Source of the DNA: Phycisphaerales bacterium
GTDB taxonomy: Bacteria; Planctomycetota; Phycisphaerae; Phycisphaerales; UBA1924
DNA: 64,000 nucleotides
Reading direction: 5' to 3'
Assembly: GCA_017642965.1 (NCBI GenBank)
Contig: JAEPOJ010000015.1
Location: 16,621 to 80,620, forward strand
Shown here: in pieces, positions 33,855 through 41,779 of the stretch
How the letters are laid out: every line of letters starts with the position of its first letter
Position numbering within the stretch: position 1 is the stretch's first letter
Program-made: the position numbers and the translations under genes
The notes under the pieces: generated by a model
What the model saw: only the letters and a program-made list of their open reading frames with translations
What the model was told of the DNA's origin: nothing
Databases searched by the model: none

Positions 33855-35126
33855 ATGCCGGATGTTTCTCTGCAGTCCAAGCCTAAGTCGATCCCCAAGC
33901 CCCTGAGCAGCGACGAGCACGCGCTGTGTGAACGCGTCGCCGCGCGCCTGCACGCCGACCTCGCATCGCTGGTCCAGCAACTCCCCGAGTCCGCCCAATC
34001 CGGCTCGGGCATGGCCAAGCACCTCGACATCGTCCGCAACACCACCCAGCGCGTCGTGCATGCCCTCCGCGACCAGACGCCGAGCGTCCAGACACTCGTC
34101 AAGCTGCCCGGCACCAAAGGGCTCGAGCAACTTCTGGCCGCGATGCAGGACGCGGGTCTCACGAAGAACACCATCGAGCTGGCCCAGATCGCGGTCGCCC
34201 AGTTCGAGCAGCTCATCACCTCGCTCGCCGGCTCGCACACCAAGCTTATCGCACGCATCAACGCCCCTGGCACGATCGACACCGAAGCAACGCTGGGCGC
34301 ACAAGACCAACGCCAGGCCCTCTTCGAGTCCGCGATCGCCGTGACCGGCCGCTCCGCGCAGACCGCGATCAGTCTCTACGCCTTCCGGCGCTCACCCGAG
34401 AACCCCGGCGTCCTCCAGCGGGCGCTCGCATCAGGGCTCCAGCAGACAACGATCGTCCCGGGCGGGATGCCCGTGGTCATCCGTGCAGGAGACACGCTCC
34501 AGTGGGACGATCCGGGAAACCGGTCCTTCGATCTCCTCGACGATTCGAAGCCCGAAGGCAACACGCCCCAGGCGCTCATCAAGGAGTTCACCACGCACCC
34601 GCTCCCGACCGTCTCATCGCAGGGCAGCGCGGACAACCTCGTTCAGGTCATCGACCCCGCCCAGCTCGACGGCCCCCAGACGCTCGATGTCATCACCGCC
34701 GCACGCTCCAACCACCCCTTCACCGATCCCAAGACCGGCAAGATGACACTCGACGAGGTCTGGTCGCTCGTCAACTGCCCGACGGCCCAGCTCATCTTCG
34801 ACGTCTATCTCCATCGCGAGCTCGAGCGACTCGTCCGCCCGGCCATCGACGCGCAGCTCTGGTACCCCAACCTCTCCTCGCCCGGCGGACAGCGCTGGAT
34901 CACCCGCTACCCCTCCCCGCCCCGCCTCGAGCTGCTCGGCGAGGGCATCGCCCGGGCCCAGACCAAGCTCCACCCTCGCCACGCAGAGCTGACAAAGCTC
35001 TTCTTCGATCGTCTGGGCTGGGATCCCAGCGAATACGTGGGTTTCCGCTGCGAGGTCATCTATCCAGTATGGCGAGCCGGCTACTGCATGAGCTTTCAAT
35101 CCGCCGAACCCCAGCACGACGAGTAA
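33855..35126 (+). CDS. Hypothetical protein, 423 aa
   Basis: Start ATG 33855 is chosen by codon bias; an in-frame ATG at 33777 lies in AT-rich non-coding-looking sequence. There is no clear SD. The soluble protein has an N-terminal helical region (to ~140: ALCERVAARLHADLASLVQQL, GLEQLLAAMQDAGL) and a C-terminal mixed region (RPAIDAQLWYPNLSSPGGQRWITRYPSPPRLELLGEG). No signal peptide, membrane segment or known motif is seen. Function unknown. Confidence 0.7.
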   Translation: MPDVSLQSKPKSIPKPLSSDEHALCERVAARLHADLASLVQQLPESAQSGSGMAKHLDIVRNTTQRVVHALRDQTPSVQTLVKLPGTKGLEQLLAAMQDAGLTKNTIELAQIAVAQFEQLITSLAGSHTKLIARINAPGTIDTEATLGAQDQRQALFESAIAVTGRSAQTAISLYAFRRSPENPGVLQRALASGLQQTTIVPGGMPVVIRAGDTLQWDDPGNRSFDLLDDSKPEGNTPQALIKEFTTHPLPTVSSQGSADNLVQVIDPAQLDGPQTLDVITAARSNHPFTDPKTGKMTLDEVWSLVNCPTAQLIFDVYLHRELERLVRPAIDAQLWYPNLSSPGGQRWITRYPSPPRLELLGEGIARAQTKLHPRHAELTKLFFDRLGWDPSEYVGFRCEVIYPVWRAGYCMSFQSAEPQHDE

Positions 35127-35153
35127 GACACACGATTTCTCACCCTCACTCGT

Positions 35154-35168
35154 TGCGAATCGTTCTCA
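35154..35168 (+). promoter_or_regulatory. Fur-box-like site upstream of feoA
   Basis: TGCGAATCGTTCTCA is a 7-1-7 imperfect palindrome like the Fur half-site TGAnAAn..., matching 5 of 7 positions between arms. It lies ~60 bp before feoA, where iron-dependent repression of ferrous iron uptake is expected. Confidence 0.5.
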
Positions 35169-35225
35169 ACGAACGTAGAATCTGGGAGTCATATGTCCGA
35201 TTCAGGCCGTTGAGCCGGGGTGAGC

Positions 35226-35519
35226 ATGATCCAGCAACACGTAAACGCAGATCGCACAGCAAGCATCGAGCCCAAGCCGGCTTCGATCCCGCTGACCCAA
35301 CTCGCACGCGGTCAGCGTGCCACGGTCAACGCCGCCAATCTGGATGAGCAGGACTCCAGGATGATCCGTGCCATGGGGCTCCGCCCCGATGCCTCGGTCC
35401 AGATGTGCCGCCTCGGCGAGCCCTGCATCGTGTCCCTCTCGGGCGCGTGCGGCGGCGGCTGCCGCATCGGCCTCGCCAAGGACATCGCGTCCCGCGTCCT
35501 CGTCACCCCGCACTCCTGA
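35226..35519 (+). CDS. feoA: Ferrous iron transport protein A
   Basis: The 97-residue protein is an SH3-like FeoA: IPLTQLARGQRATVNAANLDEQDSRMIRAMGLRPDASVQMCRLGEPCIVSLSGACGGGCRIGLAKDIASRVLV. FeoA assists the FeoB channel. ATG 35226 is preferred; a GTG 6 nt upstream is the alternative, with CCGGGG just before. It lies 15 bp before feoB and behind a Fur-box-like site. Confidence 0.92.
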   Translation: MIQQHVNADRTASIEPKPASIPLTQLARGQRATVNAANLDEQDSRMIRAMGLRPDASVQMCRLGEPCIVSLSGACGGGCRIGLAKDIASRVLVTPHS

Positions 35520-35534
35520 CAACACGGGCACGCG

Positions 35535-37451
35535 ATGACCACCATGGACGCATCTCCCTCCATCGACAAGCGTCATCGCACCATCGCATTCCTCGGCAAT
35601 CCCAACGTCGGCAAGACCACCCTCTTCAACCGCGTCGCGGGCATCCGCGCCAAGACCGCGAACTTCCCGGGCACCACCCAGGAGGCACGCGTCGCGCACA
35701 TCATCCGCGACGACACCGAATCCGTCCTCATCGATCTCCCCGGCATCTACTCGCTCAACCTCGACCTCTCCGAGTCCCGCGTCTGCGCCCAGTGCCTCGA
35801 CGGCACCGCCGCCCCCAAGGGAGAAGAGGCCCACAAGCCCGACGCGCTCCTCGTGGTGCTCGACGCCACCAACCTGATGCGCAACCTGACCATCATGGCC
35901 GAGTCGATCGACCGACGCCTGCCGACCGTGGTTGCCGTCAACATGATCGATGCCGCCCGACGACGCGGCCTCGGTATCGACGCGGACCGCCTCGCCGAAA
36001 TGCTCGGCTGCGAAGTCGTCGTCTGCTCCGCGCGCACCGGTGAAGGCATCGAGGACGTAATGACCGCGCTCCGCAATGCGCGCATACCTGACCGCTCGGC
36101 CCCGACCGAACAGGACGCCATCGAGCGTTGGTCGCAGGACATCTACCTCAACGCCTGCGCTCCGCTCGATACGCTCGACGATGACCACATCACAGACCGA
36201 CTCGATCGAGCCTTCACCCACCCGATCCTCGGCGTGTGCTCCTTCGCCCTCGTCATGACGGGCCTCTTCTACGTCATCTTCAAGCTCGCCGCGATCCCGA
36301 TGGACCTGATCGATGTCTGGTTCGGGACACTCGGCGGATGGGTCGGCACGCTCCTGCCGGACGGAGCGATCAAGGACCTCATCGTCGACGGCGTTATTGC
36401 CGGTGTGGGCGGCACCGTCATTTTCCTCCCGCAGATCTGCCTGCTCTTCTTCCTCCTCGCCCTGCTCGAGGGCACCGGCTACCTCGCGCGGGCCGCGTTC
36501 GTCATCGATCGCCTCCTCCGCCCGTTCGGGCTCTCCGGTCATGCCTTCGTACCGCTGCTCTCCTCTCACGCGTGCGCGATCCCCGGCATCATGGCCACCC
36601 GTGCTATCCCCGACCGGCGCGACCGCTTCGCGGCGATCCTCATCGCGCCCTTCATGAGCTGCACCGCCCGCATCCCGGTCTACGTCCTGCTCATCGGCAT
36701 CCTCTTCCCTGACCGCCCGAGCATGCAGGCCATCGCCTTCACCGGCTGCTACGTCCTGGGCGCCGCAGGCGGGCTGCTCACCTCGCTGATCGCGCGACGC
36801 ACCATCCTCAGGGGCAAATCACGCCCCATGGCTCTCGAGCTTCCCAGCTACCGCATCCCCGATCTCAAGTCCGCGCTCCTGCTCACACTCGACCGCGGGA
36901 TGGTCTTCCTCAAAAAGGCCGGCACCCTCATCGTCGCCATCTCCATCGTCCTCTGGTGGCTCGACGCATACCCGCAACAAGATACTCCACCACAAGAAGT
37001 CGCATCAGTCATTGACGCTGCCGATGCAGACACCACGCCGCACAAGTCCTTCCTCCAGCAGATCGGCGCAACCGTCCAGCCCGTCTTCGCCCCGCTCGGC
37101 TACAACGACGAGCTCACCGTCGGCGTCCTCGCTTCCTTCGCCGCCCGCGAGGTCTTCGTCTCCACCATGGCCGTCCAGGTCGCCGGCTCCGACGACGTCG
37201 AGGACGAAACCGTGCTCGAATCCATCGAGACCGCAACACGCGACGACGGCTCGCCGCTGTTCAACGCCCAGACCGCATGGTCGCTGCTCGTGTTCTACGT
37301 CTTCGCCTCGCTCTGCCTGCCGACCACCGTCGTCACCGCGAAAGAGGCCAACGGCTGGCGATGGGCGTTCCTGCAGCTCGGCTGGATGTCATTCGTCGCG
37401 TACACCGGCGCGCTCATCGCGTACACCATCGTCGCAACGGTGGGGGGGTAA
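35535..37451 (+). CDS. feoB: Ferrous iron transporter B
   Basis: The 638-residue protein has an N-terminal G domain with G1 GNPNVGKT (21-28), G3 DLPG (67-70) and G4 NMID (136-139). A membrane part with two GATE-type repeats follows (AFVPLLSSHACAIPGIMATRAI; GVLASFAAREVFVSTMAV). It is shorter than E. coli FeoB (773) but in the normal range for this group. It imports Fe(II) across the inner membrane, in an operon with feoA and the small downstream membrane protein. Confidence 0.96.
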   Translation: MTTMDASPSIDKRHRTIAFLGNPNVGKTTLFNRVAGIRAKTANFPGTTQEARVAHIIRDDTESVLIDLPGIYSLNLDLSESRVCAQCLDGTAAPKGEEAHKPDALLVVLDATNLMRNLTIMAESIDRRLPTVVAVNMIDAARRRGLGIDADRLAEMLGCEVVVCSARTGEGIEDVMTALRNARIPDRSAPTEQDAIERWSQDIYLNACAPLDTLDDDHITDRLDRAFTHPILGVCSFALVMTGLFYVIFKLAAIPMDLIDVWFGTLGGWVGTLLPDGAIKDLIVDGVIAGVGGTVIFLPQICLLFFLLALLEGTGYLARAAFVIDRLLRPFGLSGHAFVPLLSSHACAIPGIMATRAIPDRRDRFAAILIAPFMSCTARIPVYVLLIGILFPDRPSMQAIAFTGCYVLGAAGGLLTSLIARRTILRGKSRPMALELPSYRIPDLKSALLLTLDRGMVFLKKAGTLIVAISIVLWWLDAYPQQDTPPQEVASVIDAADADTTPHKSFLQQIGATVQPVFAPLGYNDELTVGVLASFAAREVFVSTMAVQVAGSDDVEDETVLESIETATRDDGSPLFNAQTAWSLLVFYVFASLCLPTTVVTAKEANGWRWAFLQLGWMSFVAYTGALIAYTIVATVGG

Positions 37452-37453
37452 GC

Positions 37454-37624
37454 ATGCCGATCGGAGACTGGCAGTTCTGGGTCGTCACCGTCATCGCGAT
37501 CATCGCGTTGTACGTGCTCTACCGCGTGCTTGTTCCCCGAAAGAAGGGAAAGCGCACCAGCCTGACCGTGTCCGCCCAGAAGCGTACCGAGCACAACAAA
37601 AACAGCGATAACTGCTCCTGCTGA
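37454..37624 (+). CDS. Small FeoB-associated membrane protein (56 aa)
   Basis: The ATG is 2 nt after the feoB stop. The peptide has one N-terminal membrane segment (about 7-26: FWVVTVIAIIALYVLYRVLV), a basic stretch PRKKGKR and a C-terminal Cys pair (NCSC). Size, location and Cys-tail resemble the FeoB-associated Cys-rich membrane proteins that replace FeoC in many bacteria. Role in the Feo complex is inferred from context. Confidence 0.78.
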   Translation: MPIGDWQFWVVTVIAIIALYVLYRVLVPRKKGKRTSLTVSAQKRTEHNKNSDNCSC

Positions 37625-37673
37625 CCGCTTCGTGCCCTCATCCGGGCCCAACGACGCAGCAGATGTGACGGAT

Positions 37674-37690
37674 TTCATCCCGGTTTCATC
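37674..37690 (+). promoter_or_regulatory. 11-bp-phased direct repeat upstream of first rhodanese gene
   Basis: TTCATCCCGGTTTCATC holds two TTCATC units exactly 11 bp apart, the phasing used by OmpR/PhoB-family response regulators. The same arrangement recurs at 38115-38131 before the second rhodanese gene. Confidence 0.5.
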
Positions 37691-37748
37691 CTCACGCGCC
37701 AGCCAATAACCAACATCACAGCAAACCCCAGCACAAAGGGAGATGCTC

Positions 37749-38102
37749 GTGATCAACATCGACACCAACCAGCTGAAGTCATTCCTTGATGAGAAGCACC
37801 CGGGCACCGTCGTGTGCGTGCTCGGCCCGAACCGCTACGAAGCGGCACACATCCCGGGCAGCGTCAACGTCCCGCTCGATGCCGCGGAGTTCGTGACCCG
37901 GGTCGGCAGCTACGTCGAAAACAAAGACTCGACGGTCATCGTGTACAGCGAAGGCCCTGAGTGCGACGCCGCAGGTAACGCGGCCAGGAAACTCGAAAAC
38001 TCGGGCTACACCGACATCCGCTGCTACACCCCCGGCATCGAGGGATGGAGAGAGGACGGCCTTCCGCTGCGTGGAGAACAGGTATCGACCAATGCCTCAT
38101 GA
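37749..38102 (+). CDS. Rhodanese-like domain protein lacking active-site Cys
   Basis: GTG 37749 is chosen over ATG 37743: GGGAG then lies 6 nt upstream, and the resulting MINIDTNQLKSFL aligns residue for residue with the paralogue's MQTITTEELRQFI. The 117-residue protein is a single rhodanese domain (YEAAHIPGSVNVPL, GIEGWREDGLPL). At the catalytic cysteine position (residue 67) it has Ser in VIVYSEGPEC, and the Asp of VLD is Gly26, so sulfurtransferase activity is unlikely. Cys72 is shared with the paralogue. It may bind rather than turn over substrate. Confidence 0.85.
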   Translation: MINIDTNQLKSFLDEKHPGTVVCVLGPNRYEAAHIPGSVNVPLDAAEFVTRVGSYVENKDSTVIVYSEGPECDAAGNAARKLENSGYTDIRCYTPGIEGWREDGLPLRGEQVSTNAS

Positions 38103-38114
38103 CATGACGCCGGA

Positions 38115-38131
38115 TTCATCCCGCGTTCATC
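38115..38131 (+). promoter_or_regulatory. 11-bp-phased direct repeat upstream of second rhodanese gene
   Basis: TTCATCCCGCGTTCATC has two TTCATC units 11 bp apart, like the site at 37674. A GATACT box about 20 bp downstream could be the -10 element, placing the repeat at the -35 region where a response regulator would recruit polymerase. Confidence 0.5.
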
Positions 38132-38187
38132 ATCTCCCCTGTGCACCGATCGATACTGAGAGCAGACACGTACGAAAGGAGTACGCC

Positions 38188-38535
38188 ATGCAGACCATCA
38201 CGACAGAAGAACTCCGTCAGTTCATCGCGCACCATACCGACGGTGCCATCATCAACGTGCTCGACCAAACGAGCTACGAGGCCAAGCACATCCCCGGCTC
38301 TATCAACGTCCCGCTCAGCGATCCCGACTTTACCGATCAGGTTGAGCGACGCGCGGCCGGCAAGGACGCCCCGGTTGTCGTCTACTGCGCGAGCGAAGAT
38401 TGCAACGCGTCCGAGAAGGCCGCCCGGCAGCTTCGCAGCGCCGGGTTCACCGACGTGCGCGACTACACGCTCGGCGTGCAGGGCTGGGAAATCGAGGGCT
38501 ACCAGCTTCAGGGCGACAACGTCCATACCAGCTGA
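38188..38535 (+). CDS. Rhodanese-like sulfurtransferase
   Basis: The 115-residue single-domain rhodanese starts at ATG 38188 with AAAGGAG upstream. It keeps the active-site loop VVVYCASEDC with Cys67, the VLD aspartate (residue 26), the HIPGSINVPL motif and the terminal GVQGWEIEGY. It is a tandem paralogue of the preceding gene and the likely active member of the pair. Rhodaneses transfer sulfane sulfur to thiols or cyanide. The shared direct repeat suggests common regulation, but each gene appears to have its own promoter. Confidence 0.9.
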   Translation: MQTITTEELRQFIAHHTDGAIINVLDQTSYEAKHIPGSINVPLSDPDFTDQVERRAAGKDAPVVVYCASEDCNASEKAARQLRSAGFTDVRDYTLGVQGWEIEGYQLQGDNVHTS

Positions 38536-38560
38536 TGCAGTGATCGAAGCTCAGGCAGAC

Positions 38561-38588
38561 GGGGCGGCCGGCTGACGGCCGCCCCTTT
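38561..38588 (+). terminator. Rho-independent terminator after rhodanese pair
   Basis: Stem GGGGCGGCC/GGCCGCCCC (38561-38569, 38577-38585) with a 7-nt loop is followed by TTTCA. The short T run makes it moderately strong. Confidence 0.75.
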
Positions 38589-38671
38589 CACATCGGTGAA
38601 CCCAAACCCAGAGCGTGCGTACTTCGATCATGCAGGAATGGAGAAGCGCATCCGGTGCGACCGCGGTCGGG

Positions 38672-39058
38672 CTATGGATGCTCATGATGATCCGAGCTGT
38701 CATTGAGCAGACGCTTCCCGATCCCACTCCGACCGCCCCATATAGCGAACGCGAGCGCGGGCAGGCCAACAAAAATGAAGCCAGCGATCGGCGAGCGTGC
38801 CTGCATGATCGATCCGCCGCTCCGGACCTGAGCGGTCACAAAGTCGATCATGTTGAGCGTCATGATGATCCCGAGCACGCCCGCTGAGAGCCGGAGCAAC
38901 CAGACCGTCCGCTCTGGGCGGATGATGAATGCCACTGCGCCACCAAACACAACCCAGAGCGAGATGTACACAGCAGTTGCGGGCGCTGTCCACGAGGGCA
39001 TCAGCAAGCCAAGGCTCACGAGCGAGATCACCACGAAGATGAGCAGAAACAATCCCAT
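38672..39058 (-). CDS. Four-TM hypothetical membrane protein
   Basis: ATG 39058 (GGGAG 10 nt upstream) is preferred over a GTG at 39109 that would run into the divergent gene's start. The 128-residue protein has four hydrophobic segments (about 1-22, 26-48, 56-76, 90-112), with RPERTVWLLRLSAG between the second and third. Small integral membrane protein of unknown family. It is divergent from the CoA-transferase B gene; its start codon overlaps that gene's -35 region. Confidence 0.68.
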   Translation of the reverse strand: MGLFLLIFVVISLVSLGLLMPSWTAPATAVYISLWVVFGGAVAFIIRPERTVWLLRLSAGVLGIIMTLNMIDFVTAQVRSGGSIMQARSPIAGFIFVGLPALAFAIWGGRSGIGKRLLNDSSDHHEHP

Positions 39059-39084
39059 GACACCGAAACTCCCGCCTCTATAAT
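39057..39084 (+). promoter_or_regulatory. Sigma-70-type promoter of CoA-transferase subunit B
   Basis: ATGACA (39057-39062) and TATAAT (39079-39084) are separated by 16 bp: a perfect -10 and a 5-of-6 -35. It predicts a start near 39091 and a very short 5' leader containing GAGGAAGGA before ATG 39103. Confidence 0.7.
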
Positions 39085-39102
39085 GGCTGAGGAAGGAACG
39101 CC

Positions 39103-39765
39103 ATGCCACTTACACGCGATGAAATCACCAAACGTGCCGCCAAGGAACTCCACGACGGCTTCGTCGTCAACCTCGGCATCGGGATGCCCACCCTCGTCGC
39201 CAACCACATCCCCGACGGGATGCAGGTCTGGCTCCAATCCGAGAACGGGCTGCTCGGCATCGGCCCATTCCCAACCGAGGACAAGGTCGACGCCGACCTC
39301 ATCAACGCCGGCAAGCAGACCATCACCGCCGTCCCCGGTGCATCTTCCTTCGCGTCATCGCAATCATTCGGCATGATCCGCGGCGGGCACATCGACATGT
39401 GCATCCTCGGCGCCATGCAGATCTCCCAAGAGGGCGATATCGCCAACTGGATGATCCCCGGCAAGATGATCAAGGGCATGGGCGGCGCGATGGACCTCGT
39501 CGCCGGCGTCAAGAAGGTCGTCGTCACGATGGAGCACGTCTCCAAGCACGGCGACCCCAAGATCCTCCGCGAGTGCACCCTCCCCCTCACCGGCAAGAAC
39601 TGCATCGACATGATCATCACCGACCTCTGCGTCCTCGAGTTCGACGAAGCGAAGAAACGCTTCATGCTCACCGAACTCGCCCCGGGCGTGACGGTTGAGG
39701 AGGTCATCGAGAAGACCGAAGCCGAGATCATCACGAGCGATGAGCCGGCGGTGGTGAGCGTGTGA
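39103..39765 (+). CDS. 3-oxoacid CoA-transferase subunit B
   Basis: The 220-residue protein is the beta subunit partner of the gene at 29730. [18 protein letters not shown] and the catalytic motif QSENGLLG (Glu47 forms the glutamyl-CoA thioester) are present, as are [25 protein letters not shown] [10 protein letters not shown] and [19 protein letters not shown]. The subunits are normally adjacent; here they are 8.6 kb apart, each leading a separate chain. It overlaps the next gene by 4 bp (GTGA). Confidence 0.94.
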   Translation: MPLTRDEITKRAAKELHDGFVVNLGIGMPTLVANHIPDGMQVWLQSENGLLGIGPFPTEDKVDADLINAGKQTITAVPGASSFASSQSFGMIRGGHIDMCILGAMQISQEGDIANWMIPGKMIKGMGGAMDLVAGVKKVVVTMEHVSKHGDPKILRECTLPLTGKNCIDMIITDLCVLEFDEAKKRFMLTELAPGVTVEEVIEKTEAEIITSDEPAVVSV

Positions 39766-40310
39766 GCAGTAAGTCTCGCAACTCTCGAGCATTTAACATC
39801 TTCGCGTTTGGATTCGTACTAATTGTGATCGTCTATCTCTGCACCGAGTTCGCATTTCAGATGCGGATCAGGAACTTCTACACGCAGAATGAGAGTCGGA
39901 TGATCGAGACGCTCGCGTCTTCGGACTCGTTTGATGGACTCGATGCACGAGACGGGGTGATGATGTTTGGCACACCTGTCGGTCCTTGGGTCGCCTTGAT
40001 GTATGCTGACTCGCACAACGGTTCGATCGAGAGTCTGGCACTTGCTCGTGATAGCGACGGCAACTGGTACCACTCAACGTACCACTTCTGCGGGGCATTC
40101 TCAGGGTATATCGGCCCGCGGGAATCGATTCGAAAAGTTCAGGAAGGCGTAGACGGCTGGAGCTTCGATGAAGAGAACGATCAGGAGTTCATCCAAGATT
40201 ATCAATCAGCTCTAACATCTAAACCGTGGTGGGCTCTCGATCACGCAGCAACCGAGGCAGAGGTGCGAGGGGTGTTGCTGGATAATCACTTTGCTCCCTA
40301 CGAACCATGA
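39762..40310 (+). CDS. Hypothetical membrane-anchored protein
   Basis: GTG 39762 overlaps the CoA-transferase stop. The 182-residue product has one N-terminal membrane anchor (about 11-31) and an extracytoplasmic domain with Tyr/Trp/Asp-rich segments ([42 protein letters not shown]). It has a lower GC content than its neighbours, suggesting a faster-evolving or acquired gene. Not recognised. It overlaps the following HELGH protein by 4 bp. Confidence 0.65.
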   Translation: MSSKSRNSRAFNIFAFGFVLIVIVYLCTEFAFQMRIRNFYTQNESRMIETLASSDSFDGLDARDGVMMFGTPVGPWVALMYADSHNGSIESLALARDSDGNWYHSTYHFCGAFSGYIGPRESIRKVQEGVDGWSFDEENDQEFIQDYQSALTSKPWWALDHAATEAEVRGVLLDNHFAPYEP

Positions 40311-40876
40311 GTGAACCACACTCACAATCAAGAACAATCTACATACTGTCGGTGCTAACTGTCCTCGCCTTCTCTTGGCTCTACATGCAATGGACCCACG
40401 AACTCGGGCACATCCTCACCGGGATCGCGACGGGCGCCGAGCTTGATCGCGTCATCCTGAACCCGTTCCGGTTCTCGATGACGCAGTTTGCTTCGAACCC
40501 ACGCCCGCACCTCACCACCTGGGGCGGTCCAGTTCTGGGTGTGCTCATCGGTGCAGGAGTACCGATCCTGCTGAGCACACACATGAAATCAGTGCGAGCA
40601 TCGTTGCTCATCGTTGCGGCATTCGTCATGATCGCAAACGGGCTCTACATCGGGCTCGGGGCGTTCCACCCTATTGCCGACACATCGGATCTCGTTCGTC
40701 ACGGTTCTCCGAGATGGGTGCTTGGGGTGTTTGGGTTAGTGTGCGTGATTGTTGCGAGGGCATTGGTGATTCCTGCAATCTATCGCGCGTGGGACACATC
40801 CTCGATGAAGTGTTGCTGGCCCTTTGGCATACTCACATTGGCGCTGGGCGCAACAGGGTTCATATTCTTCGGGTGA
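40307..40876 (+). CDS. Membrane protein with HExGH zinc-peptidase motif
   Basis: The 189-residue integral membrane protein has about five or six hydrophobic segments. A HELGH motif (THELGHILTG, near residues 29-37) lies at the end of the first, the arrangement of M50-type (site-2 protease-like) metallopeptidases. A conserved-looking NPRPHLTTWGGPVLGVLIG follows, comparable with the NxxPxxxxDGG segment but without its aspartate. It could be a M50B-like protein with unknown activity. Last of the chain starting at CoA-transferase B. Confidence 0.72.
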   Translation: MSEPHSQSRTIYILSVLTVLAFSWLYMQWTHELGHILTGIATGAELDRVILNPFRFSMTQFASNPRPHLTTWGGPVLGVLIGAGVPILLSTHMKSVRASLLIVAAFVMIANGLYIGLGAFHPIADTSDLVRHGSPRWVLGVFGLVCVIVARALVIPAIYRAWDTSSMKCCWPFGILTLALGATGFIFFG

Positions 40877-40907
40877 CTCTGGAATCACGATCGTTATCAG
40901 ACCTGGC

Positions 40908-40931
40908 ATCCCCCCACATGAGGGGATTTTT
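40908..40931 (+). terminator. Terminator after the HELGH gene
   Basis: Stem ATCCCC/GGGGAT (40908-40913, 40922-40927) with an 8-nt loop is followed by a T run. Confidence 0.65.
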
Positions 40932-41030
40932 AGTCGGTGGAATGGGTGTTCCGGCCTATCATCCGCTTATCCCCACGCACAGTGCGTGCGGGCATATCCA
41001 TTTTTCATTGTTCCAATAGGAGTTACACCA

Positions 41031-41648
41031 ATGAACAAAGTACGCATCACCCTCGCGTGCACAGCCGTCCTCACAGGGGCGGCCAACGCCAACCTCATCG
41101 TTAACGGCTCGTTCGAGCAGTCATCGCTCAACCCGGGAGGCGCATGGAGCGTCCTCGGCGGCGGCGACACGTCGATCGACGGATGGACAACGGTCGGTGG
41201 AGGGATCGACTACTTCGGCACCATCATCACGGCATCCGAAGGCATCCATTCCATCGACCTCAACAACGTCTCCGCCGGTGGCGGCATCGCCCAGACCTTC
41301 GCGACAACCGTCGGCTGGATCTACACCGTTGAGTTCGACATGTCCGCCAACATGTACGGCGGACCCACACCCAAGGTCCTGCGTGTCCACGCAGCGGGCG
41401 ACGCCGAAGACTTCGAGTTCGACTACGTCGCCGCCGGCGCCACCGCCGCAGACCCCGCGTGGGAGCGCATGACTTGGAGCTTTACCGCGACCGGTTCAAG
41501 CACCAACCTCTGGTTCGAGGGAATCAGCGGTGGTGTCTACGGAGCCGCGCTCGATAACGTCGTCGTCACCGGCGTCGCACCCACGCCCGGCACGCTCGCC
41601 GGCTTCGGAGCACTCGGCCTGCTGGTCAGCCGTCGCCGTCGTGGATAA
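41031..41648 (+). CDS. Secreted DUF642-like PEP-CTERM protein
   Basis: ATG 41031 has AGGAG ~8 nt upstream. The 205-residue protein has a signal peptide (GAANAN). A DUF642/choice-of-anchor C type beta domain begins NLIVNGSFEQ and continues WTTVGGGIDYFG, SIDLNNVSAGGGIAQTF and LDNVVVTGVAP. The PEP-CTERM tail PTPGTLAGFGALGLLVSRRRRG closes it. It is an exported, carbohydrate-binding-like protein, presumably sorted by an exosortase encoded elsewhere. Confidence 0.88.
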   Translation: MNKVRITLACTAVLTGAANANLIVNGSFEQSSLNPGGAWSVLGGGDTSIDGWTTVGGGIDYFGTIITASEGIHSIDLNNVSAGGGIAQTFATTVGWIYTVEFDMSANMYGGPTPKVLRVHAAGDAEDFEFDYVAAGATAADPAWERMTWSFTATGSSTNLWFEGISGGVYGAALDNVVVTGVAPTPGTLAGFGALGLLVSRRRRG

Positions 41649-41679
41649 CTTCTGAAATCCATACGGAGTTTCACCTACA

Positions 41680-41708
41680 GCACACCCTACTTAGGGGTGT
41701 GCTTTTTT
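41680..41708 (+). terminator. Rho-independent terminator of DUF642 gene
   Basis: Stem GCACACCC/GGGTGTGC (41680-41687, 41695-41702) is followed by TTTTTT. Confidence 0.9.
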
Positions 41709-41779
41709 CGTGTTCCGGGCCGCCAGTTCGCGGAAGTCCTGCAGGCGTGGTAGGTTCTGAAAACGACACGGAGGTCCAG

